Shown here one piece after another: positions 34,842 through 45,830 of a stretch of 64,000 nucleotides of DNA. Made by a program: the position numbers and the translations under genes. The stretch comes from Limonium bicolor (taxonomy: Eukaryota; Streptophyta; Magnoliopsida; Caryophyllales; Plumbaginaceae), in assembly GCA_023374045.1 (NCBI GenBank), contig CM041776.1, positions 116,882,000-116,945,999 of the forward strand, read 5' to 3'. Below the pieces are notes generated by a model. That model did no database searches, was not told the origin of the DNA, and was given only the letters and a program-made list of their open reading frames with translations. Each line of letters begins with the position of its first letter. The first letter of the stretch is position 1.

Positions 34842-36149
34842 ATGCCTCCTCGTATGCGCGGTGGTCTTTCTGGTTCTGGACCTGCTAGGGGCAACTACCC
34901 CGGTGCATCTTCTTCTGCACCTCCTCGTCATCCGGATCTTCGGGATGACGGTTTCATTTCGGCAGAGGCCCATGCCTGGTACGATCTAGGCAAAGATTTT
35001 GTGATGGAAAGGCGATTTGCGCCTGAGGTGCTAGAGGCTACAGGGGTGGACACCCTGTTTGTCAGATTTGGACTTTCGCCGGTCCTAAAGATAGGTGGGG
35101 GACTCTTTTGTGCAGAGCTGGTTAGAGAGTTCTATGCGAATGCCCAGGCGGGCAATCAGAGCATTACCTCTTTCGTACGCCATCACCCCGTTGAGATCAC
35201 ACCGGCGACATTCTCATTTGTCCTACAGATCCCGGTTAATCCTGACGATTTCCGAGGATTCACAGAGGATCACATGCAGAGGTCGAAGTCGAGGTGGCTT
35301 CAGGATGTAGGTCGGAGGACCCGACATCGAGGGGAGGAGGACAAGGATGTCCTCCCTTTCGCGAGTTTCCCCACACTGCAGCAGAGGCTCTTGGAGATCC
35401 TCAGTCATCAGATTCGCCCATCTGGCGCGCACGATGCTTCTGATGAGGATTGTGCTTTATTAGACTACTTCCTCTCTCCATCTCCACCCACTCAGCGCAT
35501 CTCCCTCAGCCACATCATGTTCGGCCAGCTCCATAAGGTGGTCTCCTATCTGAGGACGAAGAAGAAGAAGATCACTCCTATTTTTCCCTTCTCCATCTGG
35601 TACCACCTTTTCAATGTCCTCCCAGTAGAGGTCAAACGAGGTTTAGAGCTCCGGACAGGAGAGCGCCCAGTCACACTGCAGACTGTGCGGCGCTGGGGTT
35701 TTATGCGCTTAGATGACGGTACCTGGGTCAAGGGTCGCGCTGACCGGTCTTCCACTGCATCTTCCACAGCAGCAGGGCCCTCTGCGGGAGCTGCACCTTC
35801 AGCTGATCCCGATCCACCGTCCGCTGACACTGCACAGGGAGAGGAGCCCTACGTGCCGACGACTGCCGTGATGCAGATTCCAGCTCCTGTACCTATCTCG
35901 ACAGATCTACAGACTCAGCTTCAGGCCTTCCATCAAATGCAGCAGCAGATGCATCAGAGGTTTGAGAGCTTTGAGCAGACCCAGCAGAGGATGCTGGATG
36001 AGCAGACACGGATGACACGGCACTTGGACCGGAGTGACGAGTTGCATGCACAGGCAGCGCAGCAGCATGAGCGGACCGCTCAGCTCCTACAACATCTCCT
36101 CGCTCAGACAGGCCAGGGATCAGTACAGCCTCCACCACCACCGCAGTGA
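34842..36149 (+). CDS. Athila-type ORF1 / gag-like protein, intact
   Basis: A 435-residue uninterrupted frame; the ATG has A at -3 and follows the leader directly. The N-terminus is basic and Ser/Pro-rich. Residues about 30-270 resemble the plant retrotransposon ORF1 ('putative plant transposon protein') family: AHAWYDLGKDFVMERRF, then ELVREFYANAQ. A Pro/Ala/Ser-rich linker (about 300-345) leads to a Gln/His-rich coiled coil (MQQQMHQRFESFEQTQQRML) and a poly-Pro end. No zinc knuckle is present. A gag-like structural role is inferred from position and family. It is the only coding unit of the element, intact while all pol genes are missing. Confidence 0.88.
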   Translation: MPPRMRGGLSGSGPARGNYPGASSSAPPRHPDLRDDGFISAEAHAWYDLGKDFVMERRFAPEVLEATGVDTLFVRFGLSPVLKIGGGLFCAELVREFYANAQAGNQSITSFVRHHPVEITPATFSFVLQIPVNPDDFRGFTEDHMQRSKSRWLQDVGRRTRHRGEEDKDVLPFASFPTLQQRLLEILSHQIRPSGAHDASDEDCALLDYFLSPSPPTQRISLSHIMFGQLHKVVSYLRTKKKKITPIFPFSIWYHLFNVLPVEVKRGLELRTGERPVTLQTVRRWGFMRLDDGTWVKGRADRSSTASSTAAGPSAGAAPSADPDPPSADTAQGEEPYVPTTAVMQIPAPVPISTDLQTQLQAFHQMQQQMHQRFESFEQTQQRMLDEQTRMTRHLDRSDELHAQAAQQHERTAQLLQHLLAQTGQGSVQPPPPPQ

Positions 36150-37578
36150 TTTTTATTTTATTGTTATCTTTATTTTATTTTATATTTCTCTGTTGTTTAC
36201 TAACTTTTTTGTAGACTCTTACTGTTTAAACCTTGTCTAACTTTTGTTATATTCAGGAAGGTAACAGTTTAGTTTACTCTATACATTTTTTTATGCAATG
36301 CTTATTTATTTATGCATTTATTTATCTATGTTTTTCCTTTATTATTTTTTGTGCAATTTGAGTTCTGCTGGCTATACTGTTTTTCTTTTTCAGAACAAAT
36401 TCTATATATAAAATATATAGCTGAACTCGCATATGGAAAGCAACCTCAGTTGCTTTGGAAATTTCGATATCTTCGTTGAACACTTGCGCGAATCTAAGTG
36501 TGAGGAACGTCTCACCCTACCAAAGCTTTAAGTGTGAGGAAGGACACCTTCCTCAATCTACGATATAAGGGGAGTCACAGTTCTTTCTTTATTATATTAA
36601 TGTTCAACCTATATGATGTTAATCCTTCTCTATTAATTTAATCCTTTATGAGTTTGTCATATTTTGAAAGGTCCTTTTCTTGAATTTAATTTTGATCAAT
36701 GAGGACATTGCTCCTCTTAAGTGTGAGGAAGGAGAGACCTTTCCCTGAAAATATGATAGTTGTTCGTTAATGCCACACTCGCTTTTTGCTACTCTAATTG
36801 CCTGTATAAAAAAAATGAAAAAATGAGATAAAAAATGTAGAAGTGTCTGAAATTATGTCAAGTGACAACTGAAAGATGGTTTTATTTAAAGGAGTTTGTA
36901 TAAAATTATTTTCCTTCAAAAATACTCTATTTTCGCTCAAAATATGATAGATCTGCTAATTGTAAAAACCTATTTAGTTTAGCTTGGGATTATGGAAATA
37001 TGTGGAAAGTCAAGGAAAGAAAAGGATAAAGACAAGGTACTCCGCTGTTTATGAATTTTTCTAAACCAAAACAGGCCTCGTTTATCCGGTTATTAAGTTC
37101 TTTGGGGCTTTAACACCTATCTACCTAAGGTCTCGTGATCTGGGATAGAAGACCTAACACCGCTACAAGGATAGAGAGAAAAGTCTGGGGTACAGAAAAA
37201 TAATGCAATTAAAAAAAATTTGTGTTTTGTATATACATTCTTCGCATTCAAAAAAAAAAGATGTAAATAATAAATTGCAATTTATATTTATAAACATGAG
37301 TACGTGGTGTTGAAAGGTATTGCGGAATAAGGCATTACTTCACACCCCTTGTCATCCCGGGTTAGAGAATGAAATTGGTTGAAAATCCCAGGTTAATCTA
37401 ACTTGTTTTCTACAGTCCAGTTTTTCTATGCTTTAATTAAATTGTTCTTCTTCACTGTTTGCAAAAACTTACTTCTAAGAGCAGAATTATTCTTTCAATT
37501 GTCACTTTGTCTAAATTCCCTTCTACACTTATTTAATCTTGTTTTATTATTATGGCTTAGAGATAATTTTATTCCTTA
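36150..37578 (+). other. 3' non-coding region with repeated PPT-like motifs
   Basis: AT-rich with no coding signal. AAGTGTGAGGAA occurs at about 36498, 36531 and 36719, before the actual polypurine tract at about 37602. GATATCTTCG and TTGCTTTGGAAATTTC-type words found in Athila 3' regions are present. Confidence 0.7.
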
Positions 37579-37600
37579 TTTTGCTTGAGGACAAGCAAAA
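37579..37600 (+). other. perfect hairpin before the 3' LTR
   Basis: TTTTGCTTG-AGGA-CAAGCAAAA gives a 9-base perfect stem and a 4-base loop. It ends 18 bases before the 3' LTR, next to the polypurine tract. Confidence 0.92.
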
Positions 37601-37601
37601 G

Positions 37602-37618
37602 TCAAGTGTGAGGAAGTT
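37602..37618 (+). other. polypurine tract of the Athila-like element
   Basis: TCAAGTGTGAGGAAGTT immediately precedes the 3' LTR start TGATAAGTGC. Compared with the usual GTGTGGGGGAG it carries G-to-A changes. Confidence 0.75.
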
Positions 37619-39189
37619 TGATAAGTGCAAAACATATAGACTTATTAAGGTTTAATCACCTTATAATTTGCAGCATTTTTAGTAATGTTTCTCACTTATC
37701 TTGGGGTTTTTCCTATAATTGTTGTTATATTAATTGATGAATTATATGTGTTAAAATGTAGGTAAAATGCCAAATAACCACATATTATAAGGGATTAAAG
37801 AAACTCACGCGAGATTGCACGCAAGAGTGTGACCGCCCCTGCAACCGCACGAGTCTAGGCGGACAAGAGGAGAGGAGACCGCGCCCGCGACCGCATCAGT
37901 CTAGGCGGACAAGAGTGTGAACGACCGCATGGAGATAGCGGACAAGAGTACATGACCGCATGAGTGTCCGCATGGATCTAGGCGGACAGCCACGCGGACA
38001 GAGCTACAACCGCATGACCAGAGGCGGACGCCAACGAGGACAACAGGCGGACATGACTAAAAATCAGACGCGAGCTTATCTTCTTCGCCGACTCGCTTCT
38101 GCCTTATCCATCTACTCCGCCACCGCCTACCTTAATTCACTCACGCGTTGTCTCCACCTCTGTCTGCAATCAATGAGCTGCAATCAATCGACAATAAATG
38201 TTCTTCCATCTGCCTCTTCCTTTGTCCTATATAAACACACGTTCCTTCTGCTCTCATTAACACATCCACCACCCAAACAATCCATCATCGATCCACTTCA
38301 CCACACATCACACGTCCATCCCATTTCTCTTCTCCCGTCTTCTCCATTTTATTTATTTTACATTCCACAATATCCACCTCTAGTCCTACGTATACAAAAT
38401 AGCAGAATGAATGCAGGAGTGACTACAGATGATTTCTACTACTCTTATTTCTGTTTATCTATTTAATATGTTAGGCTAGAAATATTTATACTCTTGGAAT
38501 GGTTATTATGTGTTTGTATTAATTATGCAATATTTTTACTGGTGTTATTTAAATATAGTCTGTTACGATTAAAGCTTATCTCTCGCCTTTTTAATAAATG
38601 TCATGAGTTTATTAAATTGCTTGCTAAGTCTATTTTGATCAGACCGGTGATAAATAGATAGGTTAATTAAGCCGTAAATCTGGAGAAAGCTTATTATGAT
38701 TTAATAAGTTAGTATTTTCAGATGCAAATAAATTTCTCATATCTAAACCGTCCGTTTACATGTGTTATGCTTGAACCTGGATTAGAACCTTGCATTTTCT
38801 GGTAAACGAGTTCTTTTTGAGTCTATGACTTAGACCTTAAGATAATAAGAGGAATTTTGCCAAACAATTATAATTAAACCAGTAGACCTAGCTTAATTAA
38901 GCAGATATTATATTAACCTGAACCAGAGTTCCATTTAATTTATCTATTAACTTAGTTTATTTTATCTTTCTTTTTATTTATATACAAGTCAATTAATCCC
39001 CCCTTTTTGTGACACGCTTAGGTACTATAATATGCACATTAGTCCCACGGTTCGATATCCGGTCGCTTACATTTCACTATACTACCACGACTGGGATTTG
39101 TTTGCAGCCCGACATTTATTTTGAGTTTTAATTTCTTTCCTTTTATTTTAATTTCACCAGTTCTAACCACTCAGATATACACGTCTGCA
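37619..39189 (+). repeat. 3' LTR of the Athila-like element
   Basis: 1571 bp, homologous to the 5' LTR throughout. It has an extra GGCGGACATGACTAAAAATC-like segment near 38045 and many single-base indels relative to the 5' LTR. A TATA box lies at 38228-38236. Confidence 0.93.
38228..38236 (+). promoter_or_regulatory. TATA box in the 3' LTR
   Basis: Same TATATAAAC and context as in the 5' LTR copy. Confidence 0.55.
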
Positions 39190-40735
39190 CCTACCGGATT
39201 ACACCGGCTTGTATGCCAATGTGTTTTTCTGTATGTTTGCCACGTTGTAAGATAAACATGTAATGAGTTTACAGTAATTCATATATGTGACGTGTCTAGT
39301 TCCGATACCATTAAACCTCGGAAGTGTTAACCTTAGTTAACTGAGTCTAAGATCACATGAGAGTTTGGTATTCGGATTAAACGACCCGAACCATGGGACG
39401 TTCTAACCACGGCTATGCGTGTGTTAATTATGTGATATTTGTGTGTGTATGTAAGGACCTCCCTCGTATGTTTAACCCAGTTGTAATACTGTATGGTGTG
39501 TGGATGTGATAGACTCCATAGTGGGGCTCTAACTATTTAACTACAAGTAAATATGTACTAACGGGGAGAGGAATCCGGTTAGGCCGGTCGCGCGTTGTTT
39601 GGGAGTGGGTATCCTTTTTAGCCTTACCCTCCTCTCTGTTATGGTTGTTTCCCTCACGGGTTATGATCTCCCATTAGCTTACTCCAAAGCTTAACTATTC
39701 TGACTTATGATTGGTTTAGGGGAACATGTGTTTGTGTGGTGTGTTCGGGTCACTAAACCCGAACCATCTTAACTTAAGTTACTCGTCCGACTATTAGGAC
39801 GGTAATGAGTGTTGTATAACGAGTTTATCATGAGGGTGACATCATTCTCTAGGATCACCAGTGAATTAATTATGATTGGGTCGGTTCCTAAGAGAACCGT
39901 TCCCGTTATGTTATGTATTGTTGTTATACTGCAATTCCCATTGCGATGTTGTTATGTGCACGTTGAAACGTGAAAAGTGTTGTTATGTAGTGTATGTATA
40001 TGTTGTGAAATGCGAAGTATGTGGTTCATGGATATGAACCCCATTTTGTGATAAGAGACGTTTAAGGATAACCCGACTAATGGGTAAGTGTCGTCTATTA
40101 AGGAAGTAGCTCCATTAGAGGAGAAACACTCTAGGGGTAATGAACACCATGAGTGACTTATCAAGTGAGGATGTGTTATCTGTTTGTTGAGCCCATTGAG
40201 GTGGAATGTTATGTGTTGTGTGTTTATAGTTTACATGCATGATTCAAATATAATCAACCGCATGCTAAGTCGACAATTAGTTGTGCGTGGCCCGGTAGCA
40301 CGCGGGCTGCGGGATTACCATACCAGCAAAGGTGCTGAGCCCCTTGGGGGCCACCCTTTCTCTTATTTTGCTATTTCAGGTTCAAGGAGCTGGAAGCCGT
40401 TCGAGAGTAGGACGGGGTAGTCGTTTGTACATGAGTAATCATTTAAGTTATATGGGTACAGTAGGTGTAGTAAGACCGAAATTGTTATCGGCATTCGTTT
40501 GTAAATACTCGGTACAGTTGAAAGGTGTATGTTGTTTCTACTGTTAATGGAAGGTCAGTAATGTGTAGTCGCTCGGGAATCTAGTCCATCAGACCGGTAT
40601 AATGTATATGTAATAGCCTTGTTAGCCACGTGGGTGGTTAACGGCGTGTAACACCAATGAGTTAAGTAATGTGATGAAGCTTGTTTTCCGCTGCAGTTTG
40701 TTATTAAGTGCGTAAGTGTTGGATGGGGTGTTACA

Positions 40736-43208
40736 GGTACGCTGTCTAAAATAAGTCAAGGCACGACAAGTGACCGTCTCTAAAACGATGTCATTGACCA
40801 AATAGATGCTAAGAAAATGGTTGATAAGAATTTCTTCTTCATAATATAGGGCCATCCACTCATAGCTAGTAGTCTGCAACCACAAAATTCACACAAGCAA
40901 AGAAAGGGGTCGCAGTTGCAAATCAGCAAATTGAGTAATTTCACCACAACATGTAAAATACCTTTTCTCTTTGCAAAACTTTTGCATAAATTAAACATAG
41001 CATCATAATCAACACAATAACGAAATGATTAGGTCATTACATTACATATACTGCAACTTACCTTAGCACATTAGCATAAGGAAATACAACAATCATCAGT
41101 AATCAACATTTGGCATAACAGCCCCCAGAAACTCTTTCACCTCGGATAATTCATCCACCTCACCCCATGTCCTTAAGGGTGCGCACCCCCCATGAATCAT
41201 CAGTCCATAGAGTAGATCATGATGGCTTAGCTCCAATACATTGGTGTGAGCAAACAAAAGACCTCAATAGATTGGTAGAGGCAATCACAACAAACTCCAA
41301 TACATTGTTAGGAGTAAATAATCAACAATCACTTAAACAAATGGTTAGGCACTTCCTTGCCTCACCCCACACTTCCATATCAGTAAACTACAAGTTATAT
41401 CACCAAAGAGCAATATAATCAGACATAACAATTGTTGGAAAGAAACAACACAAAATAACATTTACAATTCACCACTTTAACAATTTGTGCACTTATGTGC
41501 ATCCAAGCGATACAACTAAGTTCACTTAAAAAAAGCTGTTAAACAGCTTCTTATAATAAATATAAACTCAGTTTATCACTAATACAAAGAAGAGTCATCT
41601 CATATAAGCACATCCACTCTGGCTGTACAAACAACAACAATAATAATGAAAATTTACAATCAGTTTCTTAGGTGACTTACTTAGTGTTTTTAGGCAATCT
41701 TTCTTGCTATTAAACTCACCAAATACTTGATAATAAATCATATTTCAATCAAGGCTAGAATACACCCAAGCTACTTACCGAAACAACAAGAAAACCATCC
41801 ATTGTCATTTTAACAACAATTTTGCACTTTAACAACTTTCCATTTTGTAATTTGTGTAACCATGTTTTATAGCCAAATTTACCACATCTAACTGATCATT
41901 TACTCTTAACCAGACCCTATAAACCTTAATGAATCATTAAACCGAAAAGAAAACATTTCCTACAGCAACCTTCCAATTCGGTTACAACAACACAACAACA
42001 ACAATGAATATTGCATTTTGTACAGCTTTGTACATCTAAGCTCATCTTGGTAATTACACTATATCAGATCAATAATTGTTCCCATACATCCATATAAGAT
42101 ACAAAAACCTAATTGATCTGTGAAATCCAAGAAAAACAGCCTAAACTACTCCATGAACCCACCAGATTCAACTAGAACAACAACAACACTTTCCTTGGAC
42201 AGATTTAAGTATTCTTGTTATTATAGCCTAAGAAACTTAATAAAAACCTGCCCCCTTTCCCATAGATGTTCATACACCTAATTAGCTTTATTTCCCAGAA
42301 ATACAAGCTAAGAATTCACAGAAAAACAGTCTAAAACTTTAATATAGAGAACCGTTTTCCTACAGAACAACCATTGAACAGACCTGAATTCTTTTGTCTT
42401 TCTAGCCTATGAAACCCCTTAATTTTGTTTCCCACATCTTCATAGATGTTCACACACTCAAGTAGCTTCATTCACTCAGCAGTTACAGTTAAAAACATAA
42501 AGAAAAACCGTCCAAAACTTCTTTATACATAACCGGTTTCGGTAGAACAACAATTGGACTGATCCGAATTGTCTTGTCTTTCTAGCATATGAAACCCATC
42601 AATTCTTCTTCACACATCTTCATGGATAATCACACACTCAAGTAGACACGTTTACCCAGCAAATCCAGCGTAAAAAACAGAGAAAAACCAACAAAACCTC
42701 AGTTATACAGAAGCAATTTTCAACACATTCTTAGAGCAGATTCTTCTTGTCTCTTTAACTTGCTCTTCTTGTCTAGATTACTTCCTATGCCTAGTAATGA
42801 ATTTAGACAGCTAAACATAGAGGTTTAAGCTCAAAGATCCAGATAAATACAGGCTCAATCAATCAAGGAATCATAGTAAGAAATCAACTCCATTGAAAGC
42901 AAAAAAACTGCCCTTAAGGAATCATATTTGATGGTGTTGTTGTGCATGAAGCTACCTGAGCTCCCCTAGATATTTTGGCTGCTTCATTCTATGGTTTCAA
43001 CATCTAGATCTTTCCTCCTCTTACTCCTATATTTTACAGCAAATGGAACTCGCTTTTCTCCTCTAATTAGGGCGCAAAATAGAAGCTAGACAGCACCCTT
43101 GTTCTTGGTTTATTCCTTGTTGTTTTAGTGTTGCTTTCCCTTTGTTGTGTTCTTCCTATTGTGTGTGAGTGTTATACATGAGAGAAAGTGCAGATAGGGT
43201 ATTGAGAG
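40736..43208 (-). repeat. 5' LTR of the gypsy element, part 2
   Basis: Continuation of 19726-20163 after the LARD. It shares CCCATGTCCTTAAG, CATGAATCATCAGTCC and CAATACATTGG units with the solo LTR at 13727-17190. Total length is about 2.9 kb against 3464 bp for the complete solo LTR, so the outer end is missing where the Ogre/Tat-like element begins. It is AT-rich and non-coding. Confidence 0.85.
42223..42760 (-). repeat. ~180-bp tandem repeat, three copies, inside the LTR
   Basis: Units begin near 42223, 42402 and 42581 with TAGCCTAAGAAAC / TAGCCTATGAAACC / TAGCATATGAAACC. Each contains CATCTTCATAGATGTTCACA-like and AAGAAAAACCGT-like blocks. The third unit is the most diverged. Confidence 0.85.
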
Positions 43209-44981
43209 TGTTATACCCAAAATTATAACCCCCCGGAAGAGAGTTATTTATGGCACAAGTACCAATAGGGTAGTTTGGTCAAGTAGCAAGGATTCCAGGT
43301 TTGATCGGCACATTATGGAGCACTAAGGATAGCTTAGTCATCTTCAGGGGCATTCTCGTAATTTTTTCAAGGCTCCTAAGCCCCCACTTTCTCTCTCCTC
43401 TGAAGATGGCTCAAAGCAACTCGGAATGCTTTGAAACTTTTACGTATGATAGAGGATGACAGCTTGAGCATAATGCCTTTGGAATTTGATTTTTCGAATT
43501 TCTAATATTTTTCTATTAATTTCTGATTGAATCTGATGATTAATTGAATTTAAAAATATTACAATATCCAAAATATTCGATTCCATCTTGGAAAAATTAG
43601 AAGCATCCTCCTTTACACATGGTTTAAATTTTAAAGTCAAATTCCTCTTAAAAGCCCTTGAGCTAAAACATAAGTAAATCTCGGTTTTTAATGGATTTTT
43701 CAATCTTTAAGCAAGCCTTTATAAGGAACCTTAACTCCTGATCAAAGGATAAGCTCTCAAACCCTAGGAAATCAAAACTCTCTTCCATAGCCAGTCTCTC
43801 ACGTTTTGTACTTCCAATCACCAAAACTATACCGAAATTCTTCCGAAATCCACACTTCCACACGTTTTACAACTCCCCACACAATTCTAATCATCAAACA
43901 CCAGCCAAATCTCCACCAAAACATGGAGAATACCCTCCTCCATCGGTGATGAAAGCTGGAGACGAACTCAATCCGGAACCTGCTCCAACGGAGCACCGAA
44001 ATATTCCGGACGTGAAGAGTCTCATCAATCCTAAACGTAAAACAGGTTGGAACCTCATTTCCTTGATTCCCCACGACTTCAGCAATCTTCTGTAAAATTT
44101 TGAGTGCAAACTAAACTCCCATCATCACCGAGTTGCTATTTGTTTAAGTTTCTGTCCAATTACTTGTTCCTTTAGTTTCATCGTTAAATTGAAGCCGAAT
44201 TGCAAATCTTTGATTACTAACACCTTGGAAATCTTTCAGGCTACACGTCCATAAAATTTGAGCTAAAAACACCGCCGGGAACCACCTAAAACATGTCGTC
44301 ATAGGGTGGTCTGTAGCCCCGGACTCCGTGTCGGGGCCCACGGACTGGCAATCTGTGGGCACGGACACTTTCGGACGATGGAGGGATTTTCAATTTTTCA
44401 AAACCTAGGTTTTTCTAAACAATGTCCGGGCCCACGGACGTCCTGTTTGTGGCCCCGGACTTTTCAAATTTTAGTTTTCTCTTATTTCGACTTTTCTATA
44501 TAATTAGGTTAACTGGGGGTCCGTGGGTTAGGACAGTAGATCCGTGGCCACGGACAATAAAAAATTTGACCTAATTCTTCCTTCGAAACCATAGTTTAGG
44601 TAATTTCACTTTCCCACTTTTAAATTCTGTCAAAAAAGGTTAAAAAAAAAACCGAAGTTTGCGCACTTTAGTTAAAAATGACTTGTAATAAGCCGTAATT
44701 AAAATAAGTAGAAGGAAAACAACTTCGAGTGGTAATGAAAGTAATTGAACCGTAAATAAGTCGAATACCAAGCCCCTGAACCCGAACTCGTCTTTCCTAA
44801 TTTACCCAATGTCAAAATTAGGTGGCGACTCATAATAGGTTCCATTGAGCTAACTTAGGATTTAATAATTATTGTTTTATGACATAGTTATTAAGCTTAG
44901 GTTATAAGTGGACCTAGAACCAGACCAGATTCTAATCAACTTGAATCCATATATGATAGGGTTCAAAAATCAAGGCTCACA
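43209..44981 (+). repeat. 5' LTR of the forward Ogre/Tat-like element
   Basis: 1773 bp from TGTTATACCC to GGCTCACA. The inverted copy at 50882-52646 is 1765 bp, confirming both ends. A GC-rich region at about 44306-44565 has repeated GTCCGTGG/CCACGGAC words, including the perfect palindrome TCCGTGGCCACGGA at 44541-44554. Confidence 0.92.
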
Positions 44982-44984
44982 GAA

Positions 44985-45003
44985 TGGTGACTCTGCTGGG
45001 GAC
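44985..45003 (+). other. primer binding site, tRNA-Arg type
   Basis: TGGTGACTCTGCTGGGGAC differs by one base from TGGCGACTCTGCTGGGGAC, the tRNA-Arg site typical of Ogre elements. It starts three bases after the LTR end. Confidence 0.88.
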
Positions 45004-45830
45004 AAACTCTTAATTTAAAACTTGTTTAATTTTAAGAAAGAGGGCTTAACTCGAAATTGTTTATTTATGGATTTATTACATTGTTTGTTTACTTTCGTGC
45101 ACAATTTAATTTCTGCACCTTTGCATCATATGGGAGCGAGGGTCCACGCAAATCGATTTCACCCCGGGACCCGCCTTAGGGTCCCCTGTCAGGGACTAAC
45201 ACCTTTTAAGGTGATGTGAATAAGTGGGGGAAAAGAGGAGGATGTCGTCCATCCACATCCCCTTAATACCTCGGCTTTAGCCCCAAGCATTTTCCTAGCA
45301 GTGTCCTTACCTAGCCTTGTTTGGTCATTCAAAGACCCGACCATAGACGCATACCTTTAGGTGATGTGAAAAGAGTGGGGAAGCCCAAAGAGAATAGCGT
45401 GCAAGCCCTATTCCTTTATGGTAACCTAGGCCCACGCCCCAAACACCTCTCCGGATCGATCCATACCCAGTTTCATTTAAGCGACTAGTGAGGACATGCT
45501 GAATTCGTGTGGGCCTTATTTGCTTGTATGATGGTCCACTACCCAGCTTAGAAATTAATAGGATCTTTCCTACATTAACTCAGCTCAACCCGAATTCGTG
45601 GCTTTACTGTTTACGGCCCAAAAGCCCTGTTTGGTTTATTTTGTGTGTCATTTGGGCTTCGCCCTAAAAGTTTTGACTTAGGTGATTTCTCTCTCTCTCG
45701 GCCCAATTTGAATTTAGTTCTAGGCCCATGACAAACAAGTCCACCTAAAGTAATCCATAAGACATGAAAATCCATCAGGCTTTTCCATTTCAAGGCCCAT
45801 TCTAGTCTAGGAAGACTTTTCACTCGGGCT
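45004..45830. other. leader of the forward Ogre/Tat-like element
   Basis: No coding sequence supported. Blocks such as CACCCCGGGACCCGCCTTAGG and GAGCGAGGGTCCACGC reappear reverse-complemented at 58020-58080 in the inverted copy. Confidence 0.7.

Larger units (their letters stand above)
32546..39189 (+). mobile_element. Athila-like gag-only LTR retrotransposon
   Basis: The 6644-bp element is flanked by perfect CCTAC duplications (32541-32545, 39190-39194); the empty site is seen in the other LARD LTR at about 23021. LTRs are 1539 and 1571 bp. The primer binding site is tRNA-Asp type, and the 3' end (CTTGAGGACAAGCAA, then an AAGTGTGAGGAAG polypurine tract and TGATAAGTGC) is characteristic of Athila/Tat elements. 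The only coding region is one intact ORF. Reverse transcriptase, integrase and protease are absent, so it is non-autonomous (TR-GAG-like). Confidence 0.92.
20164..40735 (+). mobile_element. LARD-like non-autonomous LTR retrotransposon, with nested insert
   Basis: Perfect GGTAC duplications flank it at 20159-20163 and 40736-40740. Its LTRs are 4405 bp (left) and, after removing the nested element and one TSD copy, 4463 bp (right). The 5055-bp interior has a primer binding site and a polypurine tract but no gag or pol. These are the features of large retrotransposon derivatives. A remnant of the last pol codons before the 3' LTR, and the LTR ends, link it to Tekay/Del chromoviruses. In the first ~610 aligned LTR bases I count about nine substitutions, so insertion was fairly recent. 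Confidence 0.92.
29624..40735 (+). repeat. 3' LTR of the LARD, split by the nested element
   Basis: LTR sequence is 29624-32545 and 39190-40735 (the CCTAC at 39190-39194 is the duplicated target). It keeps 73 bases near 31105-31177 that the left LTR has lost, has two rather than three 24-bp units, and has one extra 11-bp CATGGGTCGGA unit in the GC-rich array. Confidence 0.93.
18141..43208 (-). mobile_element. chromovirus-like Ty3/gypsy element, interrupted and truncated
   Basis: Its own sequence is 18141-20163 plus 40736-43208; the middle is the LARD insertion. On the minus strand the order is 5' LTR (43208-40736 and 20163-19726), primer binding site, gag, start of protease, then an abrupt jump into LTR sequence. 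The LTR ends TGTAACACC/GGTGTTACA and the gag with two Cys/His boxes fit plant chromoviruses of the Tekay/Del group (inference). Everything from protease to the middle of the 3' LTR has been deleted. At 43208 the LTR is cut by the Ogre/Tat-like element. Confidence 0.8.

Noticed and set aside
32941..38466. Open frames of 140 and 168 codons at the same place in both Athila-like LTRs
   Set aside because: They run across the TATA box and through low-complexity leader, with indels changing the middle of the peptide. They are shared because the LTRs are recent copies. No family similarity.
24016..40547. Matching 78- and 71-codon frames near the ends of both LARD LTRs
   Set aside because: Identity follows from LTR duplication; no domain, overlapping frames, no sign of selection.
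43440..44074. Minus-strand frames of 87-91 codons in the Ogre/Tat-like LTR
   Set aside because: No homology, not kept in the other LTR copy, and inside LTR sequence.
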